Assembly (NCBI GenBank): GCA_934725655.1
Contig: CAKVCJ010000019.1
Span: 1 to 15,196, forward strand
Length of the DNA: 15,196 nucleotides
Direction of reading: 5' to 3'
From: an uncultured Brachyspira sp.
GTDB taxonomy: Bacteria > Spirochaetota > Brachyspiria > Brachyspirales > Brachyspiraceae
The number at the start of each line of letters is the position of its first letter. Within the stretch, counting starts at the first letter, position 1. Positions 1 through 6,250 of this stretch are shown here, in pieces. The translations under genes were made by a program, and so were the position numbers. Under the pieces are notes generated by a model. The model was not told where the DNA came from and did not search any database. It saw only the letters and a program-made list of their open reading frames with translations.

Positions 1-470
1 TAATTTCTACTGTTGATTTTTTGAAATATGAAATAGAAAATAATGATATAAAAATAGATATAAAATTTGATATAGAGAATTTGATTTTAAAAATAGATGA
101 AAGATACATAAAGCAATGTTTGATTAACATAATACAAAACTCAATAGATTCTATAATTGAGAAGAAAAAACATAATAAATCAGATGAGAATAATATATTA
201 ATAAAGTTAAAGTTATTAGATAATTATGCTTTAATATCAATTAAAGATACAGGCATTGGTATAAAAGAAGAAGAGTTGCCAAAGATATTCGAGCCATATT
301 TTACAACCAAAAGAAACGGCACAGGCTTGGGGCTTACGAATGTTATACGAATAATAGAGGCACATAACGGCAGTTTTAATATAGAGAGCGAATATGGTTT
401 TGGAAGCGAGGCTATTATAAAACTTCCTTTGATGCTTGAGAATCAAAAATTTTTGGAGAGTGATTTTTAA
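1..470 (+). CDS. Sensor histidine kinase, C-terminal part (5' end outside window)
   Basis: This is the ATP-binding (HATPase_c) half of a two-component sensor kinase. The frame is open from the first base, so the gene starts upstream. The in-frame TTG at 21 is internal and not a start. About 155 residues are visible. They carry the N box (QCLINIIQNSIDS, near 112-150), the G1 box DTGIGI (near 246-263), the F box IFEPYFTTK and the G2 box GTGLGL (318-335). All are intact, so the ATPase should be active. The sensor region, any transmembrane segments and the phospho-accepting histidine are not in the window, so the stimulus cannot be judged. The stop is 3 bp before the sigma-54 response regulator, which makes that protein the obvious phosphotransfer partner. 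An NtrB-like kinase is the closest general type, inferred from the partner only. Confidence 0.93.
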   Translation, partial: ISTVDFLKYEIENNDIKIDIKFDIENLILKIDERYIKQCLINIIQNSIDSIIEKKKHNKSDENNILIKLKLLDNYALISIKDTGIGIKEEELPKIFEPYFTTKRNGTGLGLTNVIRIIEAHNGSFNIESEYGFGSEAIIKLPLMLENQKFLESDF

Positions 471-473
471 TTT

Positions 474-1814
474 ATGCCTAAGATATTAGTTATAGACGAT
501 GAGAAAAACATAAGAGATGGTATAAAGAAGTCTTTAGAGTATGAGGGCTATGAAGTAGTTACAGCAGAGAATGGTGAGAAAGGAATAGAAACAGTTTATA
601 AAGGCGGAATTGATTTAGTTATCACAGACTTAAAAATGCCTGAAAAGACTGGAGAAGAGTTTTTGCATGACATATTAGAGTTTGATAAGCATATACCTGT
701 TATAATACTTACAGGGCACGGCAATATAGAGACTGCTGTTGATATGATGCGTCTTGGTGCTTATGATTTTATGACTAAGCCTTTTAACATCGACAAAATG
801 CTTCTTATTATAGCAAGGGCATTAGAAAATAAAAACATAAAAAAGACAAATGAAACATTAGAAAAAAGAGTAGACTATCATGAAAGTTTTTATGGAATGA
901 TAGGCCGCAGCAGTAAGATGCTTAAAGTGTATGAAGCAATAAAACAGGTTGCAAGAACAAAGGCTACTGTGCTTATAGAAGGCGAAAGCGGAACAGGTAA
1001 AGAATTGGTTGCTAATGCAATTCATCAAATATCAGACAGAGCCAAACAGCCATATATTACAGTGAACTGTGCGGCACTTTCTGAGGGTGTTTTAGAGAGT
1101 GAGTTATTTGGACATGAGAAAGGTTCTTTTACAGGGGCAATAGACAAAAAAATAGGAAGGTTTGAGGCTGCCAATAAAGGTACTATATTTTTAGATGAGA
1201 TAGGGGAGATTAATCAAGTTGTTCAGGTAAAACTTTTGAGGGTGCTTGAAGAGAGGGTTATAGAGAGGGTAGGTTCTAATACTCCAATTAATGTTGATAT
1301 TAGGGTGATTGCTGCTACAAATAAAAAATTATCTGAAGAAATAAAAGAGGGTAGGTTTAGGGAAGATTTATATTATAGGCTTAATGTTATAAAAATAGAG
1401 ATGCCTCCGCTTAGAGAACGCAGAGAGGATATACCTTTGCTTATAGACAATTTTATTAAAGAGTTTTCTCAGGTTCATAATATAGAGATTACTAATGTAG
1501 ATAAAAAAGTATATAAATTGTTGTCTTCTTTACAATGGGAAGGTAATGTACGTGAGCTTAGAAACACAGTTGAAACTATGGTTGTAATGTCTAAAGACGG
1601 CAAGATAGATGAAAGCAATATTCCTAATTGGGTTTTAAACTCTGGAGGAGATGGTTTTGTTATAGATAAAGATATGACATTGGAAGAGCTTGAGCAAAAA
1701 TACATAAATCATCTTTTAAGCAAAAACAATTTTAATAAAGCCCAAGTAGCAAAGATTTTAGGCATAGAGCGGGCAACACTTTACAGGAAGCTTAAAGATT
1801 ATAATGTTGATTAA
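474..1814 (+). CDS. NtrC-family sigma-54-dependent response regulator
   Basis: A 446-residue activator with the standard three-domain layout. Residues 1-120 form a receiver domain: acidic pocket D8/D9, phospho-acceptor D52 in TDLKMP, then T80 and K102. The central AAA+ sigma-54 interaction domain has Walker A GESGTGKE (170-177), the sigma-54 contact loop GSFTGA (217-222) and Walker B GTIFLDEI (236-243). The C-terminal 30 residues hold a Fis-type helix-turn-helix (NKAQVAKILGIERATLYRKL). The contact loop has Ser where the commonest form is GAFTGA; Ser is an accepted variant. Phosphorylation by the upstream kinase would drive oligomerisation and open-complex formation at sigma-54 promoters. The targets are unknown, since no clear -24/-12 promoter was recognised here. 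It resembles AtoC/ZraR/NtrC types, but paralogue identity cannot be assigned. Translation is probably coupled to the kinase (3-bp gap). Confidence 0.95.
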   Translation: MPKILVIDDEKNIRDGIKKSLEYEGYEVVTAENGEKGIETVYKGGIDLVITDLKMPEKTGEEFLHDILEFDKHIPVIILTGHGNIETAVDMMRLGAYDFMTKPFNIDKMLLIIARALENKNIKKTNETLEKRVDYHESFYGMIGRSSKMLKVYEAIKQVARTKATVLIEGESGTGKELVANAIHQISDRAKQPYITVNCAALSEGVLESELFGHEKGSFTGAIDKKIGRFEAANKGTIFLDEIGEINQVVQVKLLRVLEERVIERVGSNTPINVDIRVIAATNKKLSEEIKEGRFREDLYYRLNVIKIEMPPLRERREDIPLLIDNFIKEFSQVHNIEITNVDKKVYKLLSSLQWEGNVRELRNTVETMVVMSKDGKIDESNIPNWVLNSGGDGFVIDKDMTLEELEQKYINHLLSKNNFNKAQVAKILGIERATLYRKLKDYNVD

Positions 1815-1824
1815 TAGGTATATG

Positions 1825-1859
1825 CTAAAAATTTTTAAGTTTATTAAAATTTAGTTTTT
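1825..1859 (+). terminator. Weak candidate terminator after the two-component operon
   Basis: An imperfect, almost purely A/T inverted repeat (CTAAA...TTTAG, 1825-1854) begins 10 bp after the regulator stop and is followed by a T run and a second T-rich stretch. The stem has bulges and almost no G-C pairs, so it would be weak. It is called from position and the T tract only. Confidence 0.3.
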
Positions 1860-1877
1860 GTGTTTTTTGTTTGTTGA

Positions 1878-1975
1878 GACTATGTCCCAACCGCCATTTC
1901 TTTTGCTGATAGGCACCTACTCGGTGCGACCGAAGGGATTGCCTACGGCCTGTCACAAGCCACCAAAAAGTCTGC
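1878..1975. repeat. GC-rich structured block, possible dispersed repeat
   Basis: About 100 bp with roughly half G+C sits in surroundings that are far more A+T-rich. It contains nested inverted repeats. The outer pair is TAGGCA (1910-1915) with TGCCTA (1940-1945). Inside there are two mutually exclusive hairpins: GCACC/GGTGC (1913-1917 with 1923-1927) and TCGGT-GCG-ACCGA (1921-1933). The block is flanked by the 10-bp direct repeat TAAAATTTAG (1845-1854 and 1986-1995). Structure and base composition are seen directly. That it is a repeat family or mobile is inference. Confidence 0.45.
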
Positions 1976-2056
1976 ATTTTTAAGCTAAAATTTAGGTTTT
2001 ATCCTATTATTTAATATATATTCTTAAAGAATTAGTTATATTATGTGCGTTTTTTG

Positions 2057-2083
2057 CAACTTTTTTGTGCGACAAAAAAGTTG
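2057..2083. repeat. Perfect 12-bp inverted repeat (hairpin with GCG loop)
   Basis: CAACTTTTTTGT (2057-2068) is followed by GCG and then its exact reverse complement (2072-2083). There is no extra T tract beyond the stem on either strand, so it is not a textbook terminator. Its centre, GTGCGAC, matches the centre of the hairpin at 1921-1933. Its arm CAACTTTTTT recurs in the larger inverted repeat at 2162-2399. Confidence 0.75.
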
Positions 2084-2161
2084 ATAAATTCTCTATAATG
2101 TGTAGAGTTTGACAGAATATATTTGTTTCAGTATATATTAAACTGATTACGTTTTATTGAT

Positions 2162-2399
2162 TTTTTTATTCAACTTTTTTCCGCCTTCGCTCTGCGGACT
2201 TCGTCAAAAGTTTTCGCACTCCGAGCACACTTCGCGAAAGTGCAAATATATTATTTTAGTATATAACAAATATATAAAATAATGCCATATGTTTTTGGAT
2301 ATATTTCATAAAAATGCAGTTCTTTGTAAAGCGTATCTGAAAGGTAAAAACTTTGATAAACTATACACCCTGTAAGGAAGCAAAAAGTTGAATAAAAAA
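2162..2399. repeat. 238-bp MITE-like segment with perfect 18-bp terminal inverted repeats
   Basis: TTTTTTATTCAACTTTTT at 2162-2179 is exactly reverse-complementary to 2382-2399. The interior (about 200 bp) opens with a GC-rich part holding several small hairpins: CCGC/GCGG at 2181-2197, TTTCGC/GCGAAA at 2212-2239 and CACTT/AAGTG at 2228-2242. It then becomes A+T-rich and non-coding. No transposase and no clear target-site duplication were seen. A non-autonomous element is one reading. A structured intergenic repeat, or a chance pairing of T-rich arms, is the alternative. Confidence 0.4.
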
Positions 2400-2410
2400 T
2401 TATATAATAA

Positions 2411-2432
2411 AAGAGGCTCTTAAAAGCCCCTT
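2411..2432 (-). terminator. Rho-independent terminator of the crr-like gene
   Basis: On the minus strand AAGGGGCT and AGCCTCTT form an 8-bp stem (one G-U pair) with a 6-nt loop, about 20 bases after the stop codon, followed by a T-rich run. On the plus strand the same bases give an A-C mismatch, so it fits the minus-strand transcript better. Confidence 0.65.
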
Positions 2433-2453
2433 ATAATTTTATTTTTCAAAAAA

Positions 2454-2918
2454 TTATTTTACAGCTGTCATTATAAGCTCGCCTGTGCTTACTTCTCTTG
2501 ACTCTGTTTTTGAAAGTGATTTTAATTCATTATAATTTGAAATTATTATAGGAGATGTGATATCATACTCTTTTTCAACTTCCTCTTTTTCAAATTCTAT
2601 AAGCAAAGTACCAGTTTTTACTTTATCTCCCTCTTTAACATGTGATTTGAAATATTTGCCCCCAAGTTTTACTGTATCCATTCCTATATGTATTAATATT
2701 TCTACTCCTCCTGATAATAAGCCTATTGCATGATTTGTATCTATCATAGTAATAACTTCACCATCTACAGGAGCATATACTTTACCTTCAGAAGGTATGA
2801 TAGCCATTCCGTCTCCAAGTGCTTTGCTTGAGAATGCTTCATCTTTTACTTCTGTAATATCAATCAACTTTCCTTTGATAGGTGCTTTTATTTGAATTTT
2901 TTTAGAGAATAATCCCAT
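2454..2918 (-). CDS. crr: PTS system glucose-type EIIA component
   Basis: A soluble phosphocarrier of the sugar phosphotransferase system, 154 residues with the chosen start. It would accept phosphate from HPr and pass it to a IIB domain. The sequence has the EIIA(Glc) fold signatures: APIKG near residue 12, APVDGEV (49-55), the first active-site histidine H63 in TNHAIG, and the phosphorylated histidine H77 in LIHIGMDTVKLGG. The spacing H63-H77 is one residue shorter than in E. coli Crr (H75-H90). Length and the MGLF opening match Crr-type proteins. The longer frame from 2933 adds five residues, but its ATG overlaps the GGAG that serves the ATG at 2918, so 2918 is preferred. It stands alone without IIB/IIC genes nearby, so its permease partner is unknown. 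The symbol is by family; a regulatory role as in enteric bacteria is not implied. Confidence 0.92.
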   Translation of the reverse strand: MGLFSKKIQIKAPIKGKLIDITEVKDEAFSSKALGDGMAIIPSEGKVYAPVDGEVITMIDTNHAIGLLSGGVEILIHIGMDTVKLGGKYFKSHVKEGDKVKTGTLLIEFEKEEVEKEYDITSPIIISNYNELKSLSKTESREVSTGELIMTAVK

Positions 2919-2927
2919 AATATAACA

Positions 2928-2931
2928 CTCC
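2928..2931 (-). promoter_or_regulatory. Shine-Dalgarno that sets the crr start
   Basis: GGAG lies 9 nt before the ATG at 2918. It is itself part of the first in-frame ATG (ATGGAG at 2933), which rules that ATG out as the main start. Confidence 0.75.
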
Positions 2932-2948
2932 ATTTTTATTGATATATA

Positions 2949-2976
2949 AGTTTAACATAAACAATTATAATGTAAA
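2949..2976 (-). promoter_or_regulatory. Candidate sigma-70 promoter for crr
   Basis: On the minus strand, TTTACA (2976-2971) and TAAACT (2954-2949) are separated by 16 bp, about 31 bp upstream of the chosen start. Both hexamers deviate from consensus and the DNA is A+T-rich, so this is tentative. Confidence 0.35.
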
Positions 2977-2992
2977 GGAGTTTATTAAAAAA

Positions 2993-4060
2993 TTAATTTC
3001 TTATATTAACAATATCAAAAACTTTATACTTTTCAAAGTTTGAGAGTTTTTCTTTTTCTGTCACTGTAATAAATACTTGCCCTAATGTTTTTATATATTC
3101 TAAAATGCTTTCTCTTTTTATATTATCAAGTTCAAGCATAGCATCATCTATTAATAGTATTGGAGATTTTTTTCTATATTCGTATAAAATCTTTTCGCTT
3201 GCAAGTTTCATTATAAGAGTAAGCATTCTTTTTTCGCCTTGAGATGAAAATTTTCTTGAGAGAGAATCTTTATAAAAAAATTGATACTCCGACCTGTGTA
3301 TGCCAAAATATGTAGTACGCATTTTTATTTGCTCTTTTATAGTGTTTTCTAATTTTTTTATATACTCATTTTCATTTTCTATATCTTCTATAGTGGATAT
3401 GTATTTTATTTTATAAGGGCTATCATTTTTAAAAATAGTTTTATATATTTCATTCATTTTTTCTTCTAAAAGCAGAGAGTATTTTTTGTTTTCATTTGCA
3501 ATATATAAAGATAATTTTGCTATATCATCATTATAAATATGAGCATCATTAGGTTTTGTTATTAGATAAATATTTCTCATTTTTAGAAGTTTATTATATT
3601 TTATGATTGATAAAAGATATTCATTTGAAATGCTTGATATGAGCATATTAAAATAATCCCTTCTAAGTTTAGGCTCTTGTGTTACCATATCTGTATCATT
3701 GGGCAAAAATATAACATAGAGTATTCTTCCTATTAAATTCTTTCTTGAAGGAATTTCTTTTTTATCTATAAAAACTTTTTTTGTCTTTTTTTGATATACT
3801 ATTTCTATATTAGTGTCATAATTTAAATCATCTTCTTTAAATATTCCTCTTAAAAAATAATTATCATTTCCATATTTTATTAATTCTCTGTCTAAACGGG
3901 TTCTAAAAGATATTCCATTTCCAAGAATATATATAGCTTCTAATATATTAGTTTTACCGCATCCATTACTGCCGTATAGTATATTAATATGGTTTGAAAA
4001 CTCAAATGTATTTTCATTATAATTTCTAAAAGAACGCAGAGTAAGTTCTTTGAGTATCAT
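2993..4060 (-). CDS. recF: DNA replication/repair ATPase RecF
   Basis: RecF is an SMC-like ATPase that helps load RecA at single-strand gaps through the RecFOR pathway. The 355-residue length is normal. The N-terminus reads LKELTLRSFRNY, typical of RecF. Walker A is GSNGCGKT (residues 30-37), followed by NILEAIYIL. The signature motif is in FSSQGEKRML, and Walker B is ILLIDDAMLELD near the C-terminus. The usual RecF form of the last motif is DDVFSELD-like, so the middle residues differ while the catalytic acidic residues are kept. An AAGGAT element about 6 nt before the ATG supports the start. It lies 66 bp downstream of the ABM gene on the same strand, and a TATAAT hexamer (4093-4088) in that gap could give it its own promoter. 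It is not beside dnaA/dnaN/gyrB in this window. Confidence 0.95.
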   Translation of the reverse strand: MILKELTLRSFRNYNENTFEFSNHINILYGSNGCGKTNILEAIYILGNGISFRTRLDRELIKYGNDNYFLRGIFKEDDLNYDTNIEIVYQKKTKKVFIDKKEIPSRKNLIGRILYVIFLPNDTDMVTQEPKLRRDYFNMLISSISNEYLLSIIKYNKLLKMRNIYLITKPNDAHIYNDDIAKLSLYIANENKKYSLLLEEKMNEIYKTIFKNDSPYKIKYISTIEDIENENEYIKKLENTIKEQIKMRTTYFGIHRSEYQFFYKDSLSRKFSSQGEKRMLTLIMKLASEKILYEYRKKSPILLIDDAMLELDNIKRESILEYIKTLGQVFITVTEKEKLSNFEKYKVFDIVNIRN

Positions 4061-4126
4061 AAATATCCTTAAAATATAATAATTTAAATTATAACTCTAA
4101 AAGTTTTAAGATATTTGATTTTTTTA

Positions 4127-4414
4127 TTATAAATCTATTTTTTTATATAAACTTACATCCATTTCGCCATCAACGAATTCTCCTAATTTAGGAACTATTG
4201 TTTTGAAATGATTGCTGTTGTTATGAGCGTTTATTGCCTCTTCATCTTTCCATTCTTCTATAAAAGTTAAAGATCTTCCGTCTATACTTTCATAAATATC
4301 ATAAGCTATGCATCCCTCTTCTTTTCTGCTTTCTACTATTAATTCTTTAGCCAATTTTAGAAATATATCTTTTTTATCATTTTTTATATAATTTTTAGCT
4401 ATAATTTTAATCAT
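4127..4414 (-). CDS. ABM-domain protein (putative quinol monooxygenase family)
   Basis: A 95-residue single-domain protein of the antibiotic biosynthesis monooxygenase (ABM, dimeric alpha/beta barrel) family. Features seen: an N-terminal beta strand MIKIIAKNYI, the helix around ELIVESRKEEGCIAYDIYES, FIEEWKD, and the AHNNSNHFK segment, which are typical ABM positions. Family members include YgiN-type quinol monooxygenases and haem-degrading enzymes, but many are uncharacterised, so substrate and reaction are not assigned. It overlaps the upstream pth by 8 bp (ATGATTAA holds both its start and the pth stop), and an AAGGAT element sits 7 nt before the ATG inside pth, so translation is likely coupled. 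The link to peptidyl-tRNA hydrolase is probably only positional. Confidence 0.85.
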   Translation of the reverse strand: MIKIIAKNYIKNDKKDIFLKLAKELIVESRKEEGCIAYDIYESIDGRSLTFIEEWKDEEAINAHNNSNHFKTIVPKLGEFVDGEMDVSLYKKIDL

Positions 4415-5003
4415 TATTTATATCCTTATTATTAATTCTTTTATTATATTTATTTTGTGCTATAGTGTATGATTCAAATAATATAGTCTTTATAGCTTCT
4501 ATTATATCTTCACCCAAATCATTATCAATATTCTCTCTTTCGCTTTTACTAAAAGAAGATAAAACATAATCATTAACTTTTTTTCCGAAACTTGGCCTTC
4601 CTATACCAACCCTCACCCTAATAAAATCCTCAGTTTGCAAATGTGCTATTAAACTTTTAATTCCATTATGTCCTCCAGAACTTCCGCCCTTTTTTATTTT
4701 AAAAGTTCCAAATGGTATATCCATATCATCGTATACTACTATTATATCTTCTGGCTGCACATTGAAAAATTTTGATATATAAATAGCAGATTCTCCAGAG
4801 AGATTCATAAAAGTTTGAGGCTTTAATAAGATAAAATCTATGTTATTAAGTTTTGCTCTTGTGAATAAAGATTTTTTTTTGTTGTTATCGAATTTAAGAG
4901 ATAGGTTTTGTGCTAATTTATCAATAATAATAAAACCTATATTATGCCTATGATTTTTGTATTCTTCACCCGGATTTCCAAGCCCAATTATAAGTTTAGT
5001 CAT
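4407..5003 (-). CDS. pth: Peptidyl-tRNA hydrolase (canonical copy)
   Basis: Pth cleaves peptidyl-tRNA released by ribosome drop-off, recycling tRNA in the cytoplasm. The 198 residues match the usual length. All expected catalytic and substrate-binding residues are present: N10 in GLGNPG, the catalytic H20 in NHRHNIGF, N67 in FMNLSG, D92 in YDDMD, and H112-N113 after an intact glycine/serine-rich loop KKGGSSGGHNG. The C-terminus RVRVGIGRP...VNDYVLSSF is also typical. Its ATG overlaps the stop of the upstream paralogue by 4 bp (ATGA, 5000-5003), and it in turn overlaps the ABM gene, so the three genes form a tightly coupled set. As the copy with the normal loop, this is the better candidate for the housekeeping enzyme. 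Confidence 0.95.
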   Translation of the reverse strand: MTKLIIGLGNPGEEYKNHRHNIGFIIIDKLAQNLSLKFDNNKKKSLFTRAKLNNIDFILLKPQTFMNLSGESAIYISKFFNVQPEDIIVVYDDMDIPFGTFKIKKGGSSGGHNGIKSLIAHLQTEDFIRVRVGIGRPSFGKKVNDYVLSSFSKSERENIDNDLGEDIIEAIKTILFESYTIAQNKYNKRINNKDINND

Positions 5004-5599
5004 AGATACTTCTTTTTAGATGTTTTATTATTAGATTCAAATAAAACCTTACATATAACATCAACTACATCATCAGTAATGTCTTTGATTTTTTTTCTTT
5101 CTTCTTTTGTGAAAGGGGATAATACATAATCAGCTATTTCCTGACCTTCTGCAGGCGCCCCAATTCCAATACCAACTCTTGTAAAGTTATCGCTTTTTAA
5201 TGAGTCTTCTATACTTTTTATTCCATTATGTTTTATAGGGCCTTCTTTTTCTTCGTTATCATTATCATCAGCATCATTCTTAGCAATTACAAGCTTAAAT
5301 TCCCCTACAGGAATATTCATATCATCATATATAACAATAATATCATCAACAGCGATTTTCATAAAGCTTGCCATATATAAAGCAGCCTCACCAGAAAGAT
5401 TCATAAAAGTTTGCGGTTTTAGAAGTAAGTACTCTATTTTGCCGTATTTAGCCTTGCCAAATACAGTTTTCTTTTTCTTAATATCTAATTCTACATTAAG
5501 TTTCTTGGCAACCTTATCAAGTATCATATATCCTACATTATGTCTATGATTCTGATACTCATCGCCAGGATTGCCAAGTCCCATAACTAATTTCATCAT
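5000..5599 (-). CDS. Second peptidyl-tRNA hydrolase paralogue with an acidic loop insertion
   Basis: A tandem Pth paralogue of 199 residues, colinear with the downstream copy at both ends. N10, H20 (NHRHNVGY), N67 (FMNLSG), D92 (YDDMN) and H124-N125 are kept, so the catalytic core looks intact. The region between the fifth strand and HNG differs sharply. The KGGSSGG-type loop is absent and replaced by a stretch rich in Asp, Asn and Glu (residues 106-121), which moves HNG 12 residues downstream. D95 of the canonical copy is N95 here. The start at 5599 (ATG-ATG, 5599 or 5596) has only a weak GGGAT-like site. It lies 31 bp after rplY in the conserved prs-rplY-pth order, so by position this is the ancestral slot. 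Whether it acts on ordinary peptidyl-tRNA or something else is open. Confidence 0.9.
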   Translation of the reverse strand: MMKLVMGLGNPGDEYQNHRHNVGYMILDKVAKKLNVELDIKKKKTVFGKAKYGKIEYLLLKPQTFMNLSGEAALYMASFMKIAVDDIIVIYDDMNIPVGEFKLVIAKNDADDNDNEEKEGPIKHNGIKSIEDSLKSDNFTRVGIGIGAPAEGQEIADYVLSPFTKEERKKIKDITDDVVDVICKVLFESNNKTSKKKYL

Positions 5600-5630
5600 A
5601 AATTAAGATTATCCCGTAATAAGATTATTA

Positions 5631-6224
5631 TTATGCCTCAGCAGCATTTTTGTTAGGAGTATCTTCGTCTTGTGTAGTAACAACAGTAACAACGGCTTTA
5701 GAACCATCACCTACAGGATCTACACCCTCTGGGAATTTAATATCGCTTATATGCAAGCTGCTTCCTACTTTAAGTTCAGTAACATCAATAGTGATTTCTC
5801 TAGGTATAGAAGCAGGGAAAGCTTTTATAGATAATTCATATTCAACTTGCTCTAAAGTACCGCCGCCTAAACGAACACCTTCAGGTATACCTTCGATACG
5901 AATAGGAACAAAAGTTTTGATTTTTTTATTTCTGTCTATTTCATAAAAATCTATATGTCTGATAGTTCTTTTGATTCCATCAAGCTGATAATCTTTTACT
6001 AAAACTTCTCTTGCCTTATCATTTTGAATATCTAAAGTGATGATGTCATGCTGTCCTGCTAAAGAGAAGATTTTTACAAATTCTTTTAATTCTACTGCAA
6101 TAGAATATTCTTTTCCTCTTCCATAAAGAGTAGCTAAAGCGTATCCGTCTTTAGTTAATTTATGAGCCACGCTTTTTTTAGTAGTGTCTCTTTGTAAAGC
6201 TTTAATAGTATAATTTTCACTCAT
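5631..6224 (-). CDS. rplY: 50S ribosomal protein L25 / Ctc family
   Basis: A 5S-rRNA-binding large-subunit protein of the long Ctc (TL5) form, 197 residues with the chosen start. The N-terminal half (MSENYTIKALQRD..., VAHKLTKDGYALATLYGRG) is the L25 beta-barrel that binds 5S rRNA. The C-terminal half (VPIRIEGIPEGVRLGGGTLEQV, then SIPREITIDVTEL) is the TL5/Ctc extension absent from the short E. coli protein. The longer frame begins with a TTG at 6239. The ATG at 6224 has AAGGAA 6 nt upstream and matches family N-termini, so it is preferred. The gene sits between prs and pth, the same order as prs-ctc-spoVC in Bacillus, with small gaps (26 bp from prs) that suggest one transcript. Confidence 0.94.
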   Translation of the reverse strand: MSENYTIKALQRDTTKKSVAHKLTKDGYALATLYGRGKEYSIAVELKEFVKIFSLAGQHDIITLDIQNDKAREVLVKDYQLDGIKRTIRHIDFYEIDRNKKIKTFVPIRIEGIPEGVRLGGGTLEQVEYELSIKAFPASIPREITIDVTELKVGSSLHISDIKFPEGVDPVGDGSKAVVTVVTTQDEDTPNKNAAEA

Positions 6225-6230
6225 TTTTGT

Positions 6231-6236
6231 TTCCTT
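6231..6236 (-). promoter_or_regulatory. Shine-Dalgarno that sets the rplY start
   Basis: AAGGAA on the minus strand lies 6 nt before the ATG at 6224. It is inside the longer TTG-initiated frame, which argues against that longer start. Confidence 0.8.
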
Positions 6237-6250
6237 CAAAAAATAATGTT

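Larger units (their letters stand above)
1815..2453. other. 639-bp intergenic region without a convincing gene
   Basis: This lies between the convergent two-component operon (plus) and the crr-like gene (minus). It holds, in order: a weak A/T-rich terminator candidate, a GC-rich block (about 1878-1975), a perfect 12-bp hairpin (2057-2083), a segment bounded by 18-bp inverted repeats (2162-2399), and the crr terminator (2411-2432). The longest tidy short frame is 33 codons (1882-1983), with no good ribosome binding site. The mix of GC-rich islands and inverted repeats in A+T-rich DNA looks like dispersed intergenic repeats rather than decayed coding sequence. Confidence 0.7.

Noticed and set aside
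237..446. Minus-strand frame opposite the histidine kinase
   Set aside because: A shadow of the kinase ATPase domain with no ribosome site or known domain. The same applies to minus-strand frames at 1475-1705, 7673-7945, 8478-8849, 9630-9836 and 12097-12303, and to plus-strand frames at 4944-5129, 5650-5946 and 6453-6764.
1882..1983. A 33-codon open frame inside the GC-rich block
   Set aside because: It has only a poorly spaced GAG upstream, its codons reflect the GC-rich repeat, and it lies across the hairpin arms. It is more likely a by-product of the structured block than a gene, though a search for conserved copies would settle it.
2057..2083. Reading the 12-bp hairpin as a rho-independent terminator
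   Set aside because: The T run is inside the stem rather than after it, and no transcription unit clearly ends there.
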